From Enterococcus alcedinis (lineage in GTDB: Bacteria > Bacillota > Bacilli > Lactobacillales > Enterococcaceae), in assembly GCF_014635985.1 (NCBI RefSeq), contig NZ_BMDT01000013.1, forward strand, positions 1-64,000: a stretch of 64,000 nucleotides of DNA. The letters are read 5' to 3'. The notes beneath the pieces were generated by a model. It did no database searches and had not been told where the DNA came from. It was given only the letters and a program-made list of their open reading frames with translations. Positions 28,078-38,674 of this stretch are shown here, in pieces (within the stretch, counting starts at the first letter, position 1; every line of letters begins with the position of its first letter). Made by a program: the position numbers and the translations under genes.

Positions 28078-31000
28078 TTAACCTTTACGACGACGTCTTG
28101 CTGTTACAATACTTGTAACACTTCCGATTAGAAGAATACCAAGCGTTGTGAGTAAGACTGGATTACCCGCTTCACCCATTTGAGGTAATGGTTTTTGACC
28201 ATCTGCCGTTGTCGGTGCTTTATTACCGGTTGATGGTTTATCGCCACCTGTTCCTGGTACCTTGCCACTTTCTATTAATACGACTCCTGCATCCCATGTT
28301 GGGTCAATTCCTTCTGAAGCTTTGAACGTTTGATCTGCGTAATCCAATGTTAAGAACGCATTGTTTTCGTTTAGATCAATATCAATTGTCCAACCTTCCT
28401 CATCCGCATCTGAATCTTTCTCTGCATCTCCCGAATGACGTTTCGTGAATTTGTAACGTTTTTTCTGCTCTGATGTTAAAGTGAATTTCACTTTATACTT
28501 GCCAGATTCCAATTCGTCGAAGAGGTAACGACCGTTTTCATCTGTCGTTGTTTCCGCAATTTTCTTACCCTTCTCGTCAAAGAGCTCAACTTTTACTCCT
28601 GATAAGATTGGTTCATTTTTATCTTGGATACCATCTTTATTCGTATCGATCCAAGTATAATCACCAATTGCATACGTTTTTCTTGTATTCGTTACGGTTA
28701 AGTCTTGTTCTGTCTTATTGTACTCGCTTGGTGTCCCAACTTCTTGGACCGTATACACATAAGCTTCCTTGTTTGTATCTGTTTTATACAGATCTTTCCA
28801 AGTATAAGTCGTCGTACCATCTTTCAGTTCAACCGGCTCACCTAGTGCTTCACCATTTCTGTAAAGTTGGAACTCAATCGTTGGTTTAACTGTTGGTCCA
28901 CCTATCCAAACTTTCGTACCTGTGATTTCAATCTTTTCACGTAAGACCACTCCTGCATCCCACGTTGGATCGATACCTTCAGTTGCTTTGAATTCTTGAT
29001 CTTTGTACTCTTTTGTTAATTCTTTGCTGTTTTCGTTCAACGTAATCGTTGTTGTCCAACCTGTTAGGTGGTCAGCATCAGAATCGGTTTTGTTATCTTT
29101 ACCTGAATCTTGTTTGGTAAACTCATAAAGTTCTTTTTGCTCTTCTGTTAGAGTGAACTTAATAGTGTATGTACCATCTTCTAACTCATCAAACAGATAA
29201 CGGCCGTTCTCATCGGTTGTTGTTTTTCCAATTTTAATTTTACCCGTTTCATCGAAAAGCTCAACAATGACACCGACTAAGACTTCTTCGTCTGCATCTT
29301 GAATCCCATCTTTATTTGTATCGATCCAAGTGTAATCACCAATTGCGTACGATTTTCTTGTGTTCGTTACTTCGAATCCATCTTTGGCATTGCCTTCAAT
29401 GACTTGTTTGTACTTATCAACCGAGTCTTCTTTAATGGTGTAGATATACTCTTCACCTTTAGTATTGTACTTCGGAAGATCTTCAAACGTATGACTCCAA
29501 ACTCCTGCTTTTGCTACTAATTTCTCTGCTGGAATTTGCTCAATCTCGACACCATCTGCTCCATCATTTAATAAACCTTGTAATAGGCGAATCGTAATGG
29601 ACTCTGGACGAGATTTATAGTAGTTTTCTGTTTCTTTAAACGTATCCTTCCAGATTTTTCTAACTGGAATACTAATCGTTTCTAAAGTGTTGGTGATTTC
29701 GCCTGTGTCTTGATTAATTACACCCTCGTATCCATGAACAGTCGCTTCAAATAAAGTATACTCATACGCTTTACCATTTGTATCCACTTTTGGTAAATCA
29801 GTGAATGTATAGTTCCATTCACCCTCTTTATTTGGTTTCATTTCAACTGGATCAATTATTTTAAATTCTTGCCCATTTTGATACAAGCTCACTGTAATGC
29901 TCGCCGGGCGTAAACCGAAGCGGTTGTTATCATCAGCCCATGTTTTTGTCACTGGGATTGTCGTTGTTTCCAAAGTATTTGTAATACTAATATTTTGTTG
30001 ACCTTCAATCTCAGATGTAACATTGGCAATTGATGTCTCATACCCCGTTACTGGCGTTTCCGTTACAGCATATTGAATTTCATCGCCATTCTCATCATAT
30101 TTTGTTAAACGAGAGAATACATCTGATTGTTGATTATTCTCTTTCACTATGTCCGATAAAGTCATTTCAACGATCGTTGTTTTGATTTCACCGTTGCTAT
30201 CAATTGTTTGTTTTTCTACTGGAACAAGTTCTTTCCCAACACGTTTCATTAATTGTAAATGAATCGCATCTGGACGTAAGCCAAACTTATTCGAGTAGTC
30301 TGACCAGTTTTTCGTTACATTTACTTGCGTTAATTCTAGTTTATTCGTAACTTCGAAGCCTTCTGTTTGAGTACCAGTGATTTTTGTTGTATAGCCTGAG
30401 ACTCCACGTTCTTTGATCGAATAGATGAACTCTTTTCCATCTTTATCTGCTTTGGCTAAACCTGTAAACTCACTTTTCCAATTATTAACTTGAGACAACC
30501 AAAGTGAATGACCGTCCACTGGAACAGGTTCTACTTTCGGATTACTTGTACGATATAAATCAATGATAACTTCGTTTTCCCGGATACTAATATCTGATTC
30601 GTCCTCCCAGGTTTTTTCAACAGAAATGTTCTTAATTGTTTCTAAAGTATTGGTAATCGTTGTCTGGTTAACTGTAGGTTCTAAATAACTACCAGATTTT
30701 GTTATTTCTTTTAGGAAGTAAGTATATTCTTTCCCTAATGCATCGTGTGACGCTAATCCCGTAAATTCTGTTTGCCATTCTAATGGGTTTTGTTCGTCTT
30801 TAATGGCTATCGTGCTTTCAGTACCTACTTTTTCTTCTTTTGTACTACCTGCTGCTTGACGGAAAAGTTGTACTTGAATACTATCTGGTCGAATACTTGT
30901 ATCCGTTCCATCATCCCAGATTTTTGTCGCGAAGAAGACGCCTTCTGGAATTAAAGTATTTATAATGACGTGTGTTACCCCATCTTTATCAATCGTTTGC

Positions 31001-34000
31001 GTTGCGTTATACCCTGCTGGTACATTCGTTTCTCGCACACTGTAAATAAATGGTTTGCCATCTTTATTATGTGTCGGTAATCCTGTGAACTCATGGTTCC
31101 AAGTGTCTTTTGTCGCTTCCGCTTTTAAAGTCGCTTCTGTAACAACATCAATTCGGTCTTCACCTTTAACTTGACGTAAAAGTTCGACTGTGACAGATTC
31201 TGGACGTGCTGTCGGGTCTGTCGCGTCATTCCAGACTTTTTGAACTGGAACAGAAGTCAGTTTTAGTGTATTTGTGACGATTTTATTATCGTTACTTGTT
31301 ACAGATGAATAACCTGGATGCTCTACTTCTTTAATAGTATATTCATATGCTTTTTGTCCATCAAATTTAGGTAATCCTGTAAATAGATATTTCCAATCAG
31401 GGCCCGTTATCTCTTGAGTATCAACTGGATCGGTTGTCCCGTTGCGATACAATTCAATTGTAATTTTATCTGGACGTGTTAACGCTGTGTTCTTATCATC
31501 ACCAGACCATTTTTTTTCACCTTCAATAGTCATCGGTTGGAAAGTGTTCGTCACATTCATTCCATCATAAGCTGTTGTATATCCAGGAACCTCAGTTTCA
31601 ACAACCGTATAAACAAACTTTGCATCTGCTTTTTTAAATTCAGGTAAATCCGTAAATTCATAGTTCCAATCTGGAGCTGTTGCTGTTGCTGTGATAATTT
31701 TTCCGTCTTTATCTTTTGCATCGATTCCATCACGTTGTAATGTTAGGGTAATTGACTCTGGACGAGATAAATCCTTCACAGTGCCATCACCTGTCCACAT
31801 TTTCTTACCTGAAACTGAAGTAGGAACTAACGTATTCGTTACATTCATACCATCATATGTGGTTGTATAGCCGCTAATCGCTTCTTCTTTAACGGTAAAG
31901 ATATATGGTTCTCCACTATCATTATGAGTCACTAAATTGGTAAATTCGTAATCCCATTTCTCTGTGTCCGTACCACTTACTGTAATCGTGTAATTGGTAC
32001 CCAGTGTACTTCCCGGTACTGGCGCCGGTGTTCCACCCTCACCAATTTGTCGGTAAAGTGTCAGGGTAATGTCTGCAGGTCGAGTGTTGAAGACGTTGCT
32101 ATCATCGATCCACGTTTTTTGACCTGAAATACTTGTTGTCGTTTCTCGTTCGTTAACAATCGTTGACTCATTGTTTGCAAAACTTGCTGCGCCTAATTCA
32201 CTAATTGTAACGGTTAGGACAGTGCCTTCTTTTTTCACAATCCCTGTTGGAACGTCAACCTCTTCAATCGTATACGTTCCAGGTGTTAAACCGTTAACGT
32301 TTACCTTGCCATTTGCATCTGATGTCAAGCTCGCTTTCACTTCATCTGATACTTGCTCTATTGTATCAACCCATGCTTCGCTTGGTTCGTTTAAAGAGCC
32401 GTTATAATGCTTTCCATCGCTATTCTTAATCGTAAATACGACATCTTTTAAAGCGTGCGTCGTTAAGCCTTGCTTGGCTTCCACCTGTTTAGTAAATGTA
32501 AATGACGTAAGGGTATTGTTTAATTCACCCGCACTTACTGTATCAGGCAAATCTTTGTGAGTATCAACTATTGTAAATTCTTTTTTTGTCGTATTTAAAA
32601 CATAGCCCGGGGCTGGTTTTGTTTCAACAAAACTATATTTTCCAGGCGCAAGACCTTCAACACTAACAACACCTTGATCGTTTGAAATAAGACCCGTTTG
32701 GATGTCATTGTTTTTGCCATCTACGACTTTAAATTCGGCACCAGCAACAAGTTGCTCTCCAGATTTTTTAACCAATTGTGCTGACCCTTGATAGTTAATG
32801 AGTTCCATGCCTGTTTGTAGTGCTAATTCTTGATTTGTTTCACCTGGAATCGTGAATGTTGGGCCATTGGTGTTTATGATATAGCCTGTTGGGGCCGTAA
32901 CTTCAACAAACTGGTAGTTTCCTGATCCTAATCCTGTTACTGTAACTTTATTATCAGTGATTGTAACTTTTCCTTGAAGTTCTGCTCCTAATGTCCCATC
33001 ATTTTGAACTTGATATACTTCAAATATTGCACCAGTGCCGTTCAAATTGATTGGATTGTTTTGGCTGTCTTTTTTCTCAAATTCAGCCGACCCTTGATAG
33101 TTAGTCAACGTTAGTCCTTGCGTGACTGCCGCTGGTTCTCCTGACGCACTAGCTAAAATCTCGAAATCAAGAGTCGTTGGATTACGCACATAATCCTTTG
33201 GCGCAACGATCTCTTCAATCGTATACGTTCCTGGAGCAAGGTGACTGACTTGTACTTTACCATCAGCCGTGTATGCTATTTGACCCACTGTTGTTTTCGC
33301 TAAATCATCTTTTTTATAAACTTTAAACTCTACTCCCGAATTGGTTAAGTCAACTCCCTGATTCAATTCGTTGATTTTACTTAATTCTGCAGATCCTTGA
33401 TAGTTAGTCATAGATGCTGCTTCTGCAGTAGGTTCTCCCTGATATTCCGTACCAACCGTCACATCTTGTTTCTCAGTATTTAATAAATAGCCTGTTGGTG
33501 CTTCTACCTCTTCCCAAGAATAAATCCCTGGTGCTAAACCTTCGACCGTAGTGATCCCTTGATTCCCAGTTATTGGAACGGTAATTTCTGTAGCCGTTGC
33601 ATTAAAAACAGCTGCTCCTTCTGAATCAATCCTCCCTTGATAAAAGTTTCCAGCGCTATCTTTAAAATAAAATTGTGCTGTCTTTCCAACACTCAATCCT
33701 GCCGGTTCATTAGCTAATGTTTTCGTCAACGTTGCTTTACCACGATAGTTGATAAAATCTTTGGTTAAATTGATAGCTAAATTTTCATTTGCACGTTCAG
33801 GAACAGTAAATTCTAAGAGTTCCTTATTTAATACGTAGCCTCCGTCGGCTGCCTTTAATTCCTCAAAATAGTATTTTCCTGGTGCTAACTCTTCTATTTT
33901 GATTTTCCCGTTAGTGTCAGTCTTTAGATTTTCTTGACCGCTAATTGGCTTTTTATCGCTATCTAGCAATCGGAACTCTACGTCTGATAACGGGGTGTTA

Positions 34001-37000
34001 TTGTAGCCTTTTTTCGTTAGTTCTATGGAACCTTTATAGTTGATTAACGGTTTATCTGTTTTATCAACTACAGGCAATTCAGCATCGGTTTGATTGTCTA
34101 CTGCTGTAATCTCAAACTTTACACCTTTAGTGTTGATGATATAACCTGTTGGTGCTTCTACTTCAACAAATTGGTATTCACCTAGGCCTAAAAGCGGGCC
34201 TGTTACAATACCATTTGAATCAGAAGTAAATTTGTTTACATCAGTCACTTGTCTTTCTTGAGCAACCCAATTGATCGTACCATTTGCATTGGTACCGTTA
34301 TAATAATTATCCCCATCAAGCTTTTTGATAACAAATTTTGCTCCAGCCAATGGATTTGAATCTTTGTCTATCTTCTTCATTGTTGCTTGACCTTGATAGT
34401 TAATCAGAGAACCAGCCAGAACAATCGTCTCAGGTTTCCCATTTGCCGAAGCATCAATTGTAAATTCAGAAGAAGGCGTTGGATTTTTAATATAATCCGC
34501 TGGCGCTGTCTTTTCTCTGAGTTTATATTTCCCGGGTGCTAATCCACTAATTGTGACAATACCATTCGCATCGGTTTTGCCTGTTTTTCCTGATACCACA
34601 ACACCCTTTTCATTAAGTACTTCAAAAACAGCATTTGCTAATCCTATATCATTCTTGTTGGTTTTCTTCCATTGAACAGAACCTTGATAGTTAATAATTG
34701 TCACTGTAGGAACTGTTTGCGTACCATTAGAATTTAATTCAAAGACAAATCGAGCACTTGGTTGTTCGTTTAAAAGATAGCCCCCAACAGCTTGCTTCTC
34801 TTTGACATAATATTCTTTGCCCAATTCAATCACGTTTCCAATATGCGCTGGGTCAATGTTTAACTCTAATTTTCCACCTTTTTTGATTTCTAAATCCTGG
34901 TATTGCGACACGATAGCATCGGTTGTCCCGTCATATAAATCAAAAATCGCACCATTTAAAGGAGCTCCAGTCTCAGATTTTTTCTCTAAAATTACTTGAT
35001 AGCGAGGATCCTCGGCATCGAACTCATGGACCTTTCCAGCAACTAAATCTTTCAAGTCAACTAGTTTTCCTTTATCGTTTCCACCACGATCAGCATACTC
35101 GGAGTTAATCGTATATCCCGTTGGAGGTGTAACTTCAACAATTCGGTATTGACTCGAACGAATATTAGCAAAAGTTAATTTTCCGTCTCCATCTAAATGT
35201 ACCGCTTGACGAATACGCACATCTCCCGTAGCATTCCATAATTCGAAAGAAGCTGCTTTGGCAACTTCACCCGTAATCGGTGTCACTGTACCATCTTTTT
35301 CTCGTTTAACAATTTTCAATGATCCGACTGTTCCTTGTCCTGAGCCTGAAGATCCGGACATTTTAACAGGGACTTCTTCTACTTTACTATCTGTAATTGT
35401 CGTGATGTTTTTACCAGAAATCTCATATTTATTTGAGATTGTAAAAATTCCTGAAACATCGATAAACGTATCGTAAGTCAGTATATACGGTTCGTTAATT
35501 TCTTGATTAAATTTCAATTCAAAAGATTGCTCCCCTGTAAGAGGATCACTCGTATCTTTAAATGTATATAACCCTGAGGATTCTGATAGCACTTGATTTC
35601 CTCGTGTTAAACTACCATCTGAATTAATCGTTGCTGAATACAGTTTTACACTGTCTGCAATGAATACACTGTAAGGGTCTCCTGCCGCTGCAACAGTATC
35701 CTTCAAGGTAAATTCATCCACTTTAGAACCGTTTGGATTTAATTCAATTTCCCAATTAATTCGATTACCTGTTTGTTTTCCAGATTTATTCGCAAAGTTA
35801 TTACCATCATCAATTGCTGTTGTTTCAGCTTTAAGCTTATATTCCTTATTGCCAGCTAATACCGTGGCAGTATTCTCAATCACTGTTTCTGTAATAAGAT
35901 TATTTTTGAACTTCGTTTTAAATTGAATTCCAATGGTACCCTGTTTCCGCGCAGACTCTTTAAAAGTAACTGTCAGTTTATTTTGGTTACCCTCTACTGA
36001 TTGTTTTAGTGAATAATCACTCGTAATTGGTGTCTTGCTTATAATTTCGCCTTTTGCATTAATCGTATAAGTGTATACTTCTAGGCTTCCTTCGACATAC
36101 TCTTGTGAAGCGTCAAGAAGGTCTTCTATCCTATAATCTTCAGCTGAAATATCCAAACGTGCATAGTTGGTATTAATTTCCCAAGTAATCTGTTTATCAA
36201 CTGGATTAAACGTTCCTGATTTAACGCCATTGGGGCCTGTGTGACCACTAGGTGTCCCTTCAACTTCAGCAGTATTCGTACTATAGTCAATTCCTCCTTC
36301 TTTCCATTTAATATCTGCTTTATTTTTGTATATTGCAGAACCATCTGAATTTCGCTCAAAATTCGTCTGATAGCTTAATGTGAAAGATTCCTTCGTTGAT
36401 GCATAGTTACCTGTGAAGTGAACTTTAAAACTTCCGGGATTTCCAGGAGCAGGGGGAGTTACTTCTAATTGATAATCCGTATCACGTACTAATGGCTGAC
36501 CGGAACCATCTATTAATTGAAAAGTATCTTCTTTTAATGTCAGACCATCACCCACAAATTTATCTTCTAACACTAAGTTATTCATTTGATAATTGTTTTG
36601 GTTAATTTTGATTTCCCAATCAATGATTTTTTCTTTAACATCATATCCGGGACTCGTTTTGATAATCCCTGGTTGCGTAAATGTTCCTTCGCTTCCAGAT
36701 GTTTTTCCTGTACCAGAAGTTACTTCATTCTGAATCGTTCCACCTTGAGTCAAAATCTCCCCATTGTTTTGAATTAATTTTGTTTTGTACTCAATGACAT
36801 AAGCGGAGGATACGTCTTGATTAAAGGTTAACTCAAAACCTGATTGATTCGCTTTTGGTTTCATGTCGTACTGGCTACTATCAACCTCTGTTTTACTACT
36901 AGCAATAACATTTCCCGATTCATCAAGTGTAACTGAATAAACTTTAAACTTATTCAGTTCCATTGAACCTTTTGGCGTCCATGTATCTTCAATAATCGCT

Positions 37001-38403
37001 TTGTCTTTGGTAATTGTTTTACCACTTAAGTTGTAAAGAATTTCCCAATCAAATGTTTGTTCTTTATCATTGTATCCTAGGTTTGATTTGGTTAATTCTT
37101 CTCCATAGTCAGAGCTTACCGATGACTTGACAGATTCTGTTGCCGTTCCGTTATTTGTTAGAATGGCTTCGTTTGTCCATGTTTTTGTTCCTTCTAAATT
37201 TGAGTCAACAATCTCTGTTTCGTATTTCAAACGATACGCTTGATAGCTTTCTTCTTCTGTTAGATTTTTTAAAACGACATCTAGGTTGCCTGTTACCTCA
37301 TACTTATCACTAGATAATTTCACTGTGGTCTCTTTAACTGTACCGTCTAATCCAACCGATAGTGTAATCACTTCAAAACTATTCTCTTTATACTTCATCC
37401 CTGTTGGAATTTTATCCGACACCGAAGGATTGATTAATTTTTCTAATCCCGTATTGATATCGACATTCCAAGTTGCACTTGTTGCCCCAAACCCTTTATC
37501 AATTGTTCCACTTTTATTAATTAGCTTTCCATTTGCGGATTCTAAATATAAAACATAATTTTTTTCGTCCCCACTAATTGGACTCTCGATTACTTTGATC
37601 GTTTCATTTTCTAATTTTTGAATATCAATCCATGTATCAACTTGGACCGTTCCCTTAACCTCATCTTGACCAATATTTTCATTAAAAGTTAATGTTACTT
37701 TGCCATCTGTATCAATGACATATTTTCCAAAATTAGTGGTCCCGTTCGATAATGTTCCTTCCATCGCTCCACTGATCTCGAACAAATCTGGCAGTGAAAA
37801 AACGAACGTGTCATCTTTTTGGTATTCGTGTTCCGCTGGTAACGCCCATTCAAAATGAACACTGACTCCCTCTGGACTGTTTGGATTTAAAGGTTTAGCT
37901 TGCGTTCCTTCGTTACCAAAGCGATCCGTAATTTTAAAATTAGTAATAATATTTTGTGAAATTGCGCGTGATTTCCGCTTAATCTCTTTCGTTAATTCAT
38001 CTGTACTTTCCTTTTCACTTGTTTCATCACTCGTCCCCGTGCTGCTCTGGGCAGGCTCCTCGTCTTCTTCTTTACTTTCTTCCGTTGCGCTTGTCTCTTC
38101 TTGGCTAACGGCTGTTGCTCCGCTATTTGCGCTTGTTGAGGGTTCTGTTGAACTGCTCGTTGACGCTGTTTTATTTTCGCTAGTTGGCATGCTGGTACTA
38201 CTACTTGCACTAGTGGTAATTACCCCTTCCGCCGGTATTTTTTCGCTTGATAGTGTTTCATTCACACTTTGGACTTCGCTGCTTGCTTGCGTGCCCGATG
38301 TCGTATCTTCAGCAAAAACGGTAACGACTGGTGTTAACGTTTGTGCGAATAAAATAACTAACATAAATAGTGTTGAAAACTTGCCTTTGATTTTATGTTT
38401 CAT
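28078..38403 (-). CDS. Giant multidomain LPXTG-type adhesin (3441 residues)
   Basis: A signal peptide (about 1-32, ending VFAED) is followed by a Ser/Thr/Glu-rich stretch to about 145 and an N-terminal adhesin-like domain. Five collagen-binding-like modules follow, each marked by W-x-I-x-x-N (about 300-1020). Then come about ten SpaA-like modules joined by INYQG linkers (about 1025-2085) and about nine Cna_B modules of the KTW-DD..RPxxI type (about 2087-3010). The C-terminal part is an SdrD-B-like module (AIGDYTWIDTNKDG), one Cna_B, a second SdrD-B-like module, then LPQMGE at 3406, a membrane helix and RRRRKG. Such modules usually carry self-formed isopeptide bonds and make long stiff stalks. 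ATG follows TAGGAGGAG. A single uninterrupted frame. The ligand is unknown. Confidence 0.88.
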   Translation of the reverse strand: MKHKIKGKFSTLFMLVILFAQTLTPVVTVFAEDTTSGTQASSEVQSVNETLSSEKIPAEGVITTSASSSTSMPTSENKTASTSSSTEPSTSANSGATAVSQEETSATEESKEEDEEPAQSSTGTSDETSEKESTDELTKEIKRKSRAISQNIITNFKITDRFGNEGTQAKPLNPNSPEGVSVHFEWALPAEHEYQKDDTFVFSLPDLFEISGAMEGTLSNGTTNFGKYVIDTDGKVTLTFNENIGQDEVKGTVQVDTWIDIQKLENETIKVIESPISGDEKNYVLYLESANGKLINKSGTIDKGFGATSATWNVDINTGLEKLINPSVSDKIPTGMKYKENSFEVITLSVGLDGTVKETTVKLSSDKYEVTGNLDVVLKNLTEEESYQAYRLKYETEIVDSNLEGTKTWTNEAILTNNGTATESVKSSVSSDYGEELTKSNLGYNDKEQTFDWEILYNLSGKTITKDKAIIEDTWTPKGSMELNKFKVYSVTLDESGNVIASSKTEVDSSQYDMKPKANQSGFELTFNQDVSSAYVIEYKTKLIQNNGEILTQGGTIQNEVTSGTGKTSGSEGTFTQPGIIKTSPGYDVKEKIIDWEIKINQNNYQMNNLVLEDKFVGDGLTLKEDTFQLIDGSGQPLVRDTDYQLEVTPPAPGNPGSFKVHFTGNYASTKESFTLSYQTNFERNSDGSAIYKNKADIKWKEGGIDYSTNTAEVEGTPSGHTGPNGVKSGTFNPVDKQITWEINTNYARLDISAEDYRIEDLLDASQEYVEGSLEVYTYTINAKGEIISKTPITSDYSLKQSVEGNQNKLTVTFKESARKQGTIGIQFKTKFKNNLITETVIENTATVLAGNKEYKLKAETTAIDDGNNFANKSGKQTGNRINWEIELNPNGSKVDEFTLKDTVAAAGDPYSVFIADSVKLYSATINSDGSLTRGNQVLSESSGLYTFKDTSDPLTGEQSFELKFNQEINEPYILTYDTFIDVSGIFTISNKYEISGKNITTITDSKVEEVPVKMSGSSGSGQGTVGSLKIVKREKDGTVTPITGEVAKAASFELWNATGDVRIRQAVHLDGDGKLTFANIRSSQYRIVEVTPPTGYTINSEYADRGGNDKGKLVDLKDLVAGKVHEFDAEDPRYQVILEKKSETGAPLNGAIFDLYDGTTDAIVSQYQDLEIKKGGKLELNIDPAHIGNVIELGKEYYVKEKQAVGGYLLNEQPSARFVFELNSNGTQTVPTVTIINYQGSVQWKKTNKNDIGLANAVFEVLNEKGVVVSGKTGKTDANGIVTISGLAPGKYKLREKTAPADYIKNPTPSSEFTIDASANGKPETIVLAGSLINYQGQATMKKIDKDSNPLAGAKFVIKKLDGDNYYNGTNANGTINWVAQERQVTDVNKFTSDSNGIVTGPLLGLGEYQFVEVEAPTGYIINTKGVKFEITAVDNQTDAELPVVDKTDKPLINYKGSIELTKKGYNNTPLSDVEFRLLDSDKKPISGQENLKTDTNGKIKIEELAPGKYYFEELKAADGGYVLNKELLEFTVPERANENLAINLTKDFINYRGKATLTKTLANEPAGLSVGKTAQFYFKDSAGNFYQGRIDSEGAAVFNATATEITVPITGNQGITTVEGLAPGIYSWEEVEAPTGYLLNTEKQDVTVGTEYQGEPTAEAASMTNYQGSAELSKINELNQGVDLTNSGVEFKVYKKDDLAKTTVGQIAYTADGKVQVSHLAPGTYTIEEIVAPKDYVRNPTTLDFEILASASGEPAAVTQGLTLTNYQGSAEFEKKDSQNNPINLNGTGAIFEVYQVQNDGTLGAELQGKVTITDNKVTVTGLGSGNYQFVEVTAPTGYIINTNGPTFTIPGETNQELALQTGMELINYQGSAQLVKKSGEQLVAGAEFKVVDGKNNDIQTGLISNDQGVVSVEGLAPGKYSFVETKPAPGYVLNTTKKEFTIVDTHKDLPDTVSAGELNNTLTSFTFTKQVEAKQGLTTHALKDVVFTIKNSDGKHYNGSLNEPSEAWVDTIEQVSDEVKASLTSDANGKVNVNGLTPGTYTIEEVDVPTGIVKKEGTVLTVTISELGAASFANNESTIVNERETTTSISGQKTWIDDSNVFNTRPADITLTLYRQIGEGGTPAPVPGSTLGTNYTITVSGTDTEKWDYEFTNLVTHNDSGEPYIFTVKEEAISGYTTTYDGMNVTNTLVPTSVSGKKMWTGDGTVKDLSRPESITLTLQRDGIDAKDKDGKIITATATAPDWNYEFTDLPEFKKADAKFVYTVVETEVPGYTTAYDGMNVTNTFQPMTIEGEKKWSGDDKNTALTRPDKITIELYRNGTTDPVDTQEITGPDWKYLFTGLPKFDGQKAYEYTIKEVEHPGYSSVTSNDNKIVTNTLKLTSVPVQKVWNDATDPTARPESVTVELLRQVKGEDRIDVVTEATLKAEATKDTWNHEFTGLPTHNKDGKPFIYSVRETNVPAGYNATQTIDKDGVTHVIINTLIPEGVFFATKIWDDGTDTSIRPDSIQVQLFRQAAGSTKEEKVGTESTIAIKDEQNPLEWQTEFTGLASHDALGKEYTYFLKEITKSGSYLEPTVNQTTITNTLETIKNISVEKTWEDESDISIRENEVIIDLYRTSNPKVEPVPVDGHSLWLSQVNNWKSEFTGLAKADKDGKEFIYSIKERGVSGYTTKITGTQTEGFEVTNKLELTQVNVTKNWSDYSNKFGLRPDAIHLQLMKRVGKELVPVEKQTIDSNGEIKTTIVEMTLSDIVKENNQQSDVFSRLTKYDENGDEIQYAVTETPVTGYETSIANVTSEIEGQQNISITNTLETTTIPVTKTWADDNNRFGLRPASITVSLYQNGQEFKIIDPVEMKPNKEGEWNYTFTDLPKVDTNGKAYEYTLFEATVHGYEGVINQDTGEITNTLETISIPVRKIWKDTFKETENYYKSRPESITIRLLQGLLNDGADGVEIEQIPAEKLVAKAGVWSHTFEDLPKYNTKGEEYIYTIKEDSVDKYKQVIEGNAKDGFEVTNTRKSYAIGDYTWIDTNKDGIQDADEEVLVGVIVELFDETGKIKIGKTTTDENGRYLFDELEDGTYTIKFTLTEEQKELYEFTKQDSGKDNKTDSDADHLTGWTTTITLNENSKELTKEYKDQEFKATEGIDPTWDAGVVLREKIEITGTKVWIGGPTVKPTIEFQLYRNGEALGEPVELKDGTTTYTWKDLYKTDTNKEAYVYTVQEVGTPSEYNKTEQDLTVTNTRKTYAIGDYTWIDTNKDGIQDKNEPILSGVKVELFDEKGKKIAETTTDENGRYLFDELESGKYKVKFTLTSEQKKRYKFTKRHSGDAEKDSDADEEGWTIDIDLNENNAFLTLDYADQTFKASEGIDPTWDAGVVLIESGKVPGTGGDKPSTGNKAPTTADGQKPLPQMGEAGNPVLLTTLGILLIGSVTSIVTARRRRKG

Positions 38404-38444
38404 TTTTTAATTGACTCCTCCTATTTTTTGATATCGCCTCGTTA

Positions 38445-38473
38445 ATTTAACCAAATCTTAACCTTCTTGCCAA
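38445..38473 (-). promoter_or_regulatory. Candidate promoter of the 3441-residue protein gene
   Basis: Minus strand: -35 TTGGCA (38468-38473), 17-bp spacer, -10 TTAAAT (38445-38450), about 42 bp upstream of the start. Moderate match only. Confidence 0.4.
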
Positions 38474-38607
38474 TATTTATGCTTAATAAATCGTACAATT
38501 ATTCTTGATAGTACGGCTTTTCTGATTTTTTCCATTGATGAAAATAGGTAAATAAATAATTGGTCATCCTCGCGTGTAGTTCGGTGATTTTTTTGAACAT
38601 TTAATTC

Positions 38608-38663
38608 AAAAAAAAAAAACCATTAAACGACCCTGTATCTCTCAAGGTCATTTAATGGTTTTT
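38608..38663 (-). terminator. Terminator of the 2152-residue protein gene
   Basis: A long stem (AAACCATTAAATGACC with GGTCGTTTAATGGTTT, one wobble) is followed on the minus strand by twelve T residues. It separates the two giant genes into independent transcripts. Confidence 0.85.
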
Positions 38664-38674
38664 GGGGCGAATGA

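Noticed and set aside
38039..38410. 123-residue plus-strand frame opposite the giant adhesin N terminus
   Set aside because: Mirror of the Ser/Thr/Glu-rich and signal-peptide codons, and it overlaps the adhesin start region. No ribosome site.
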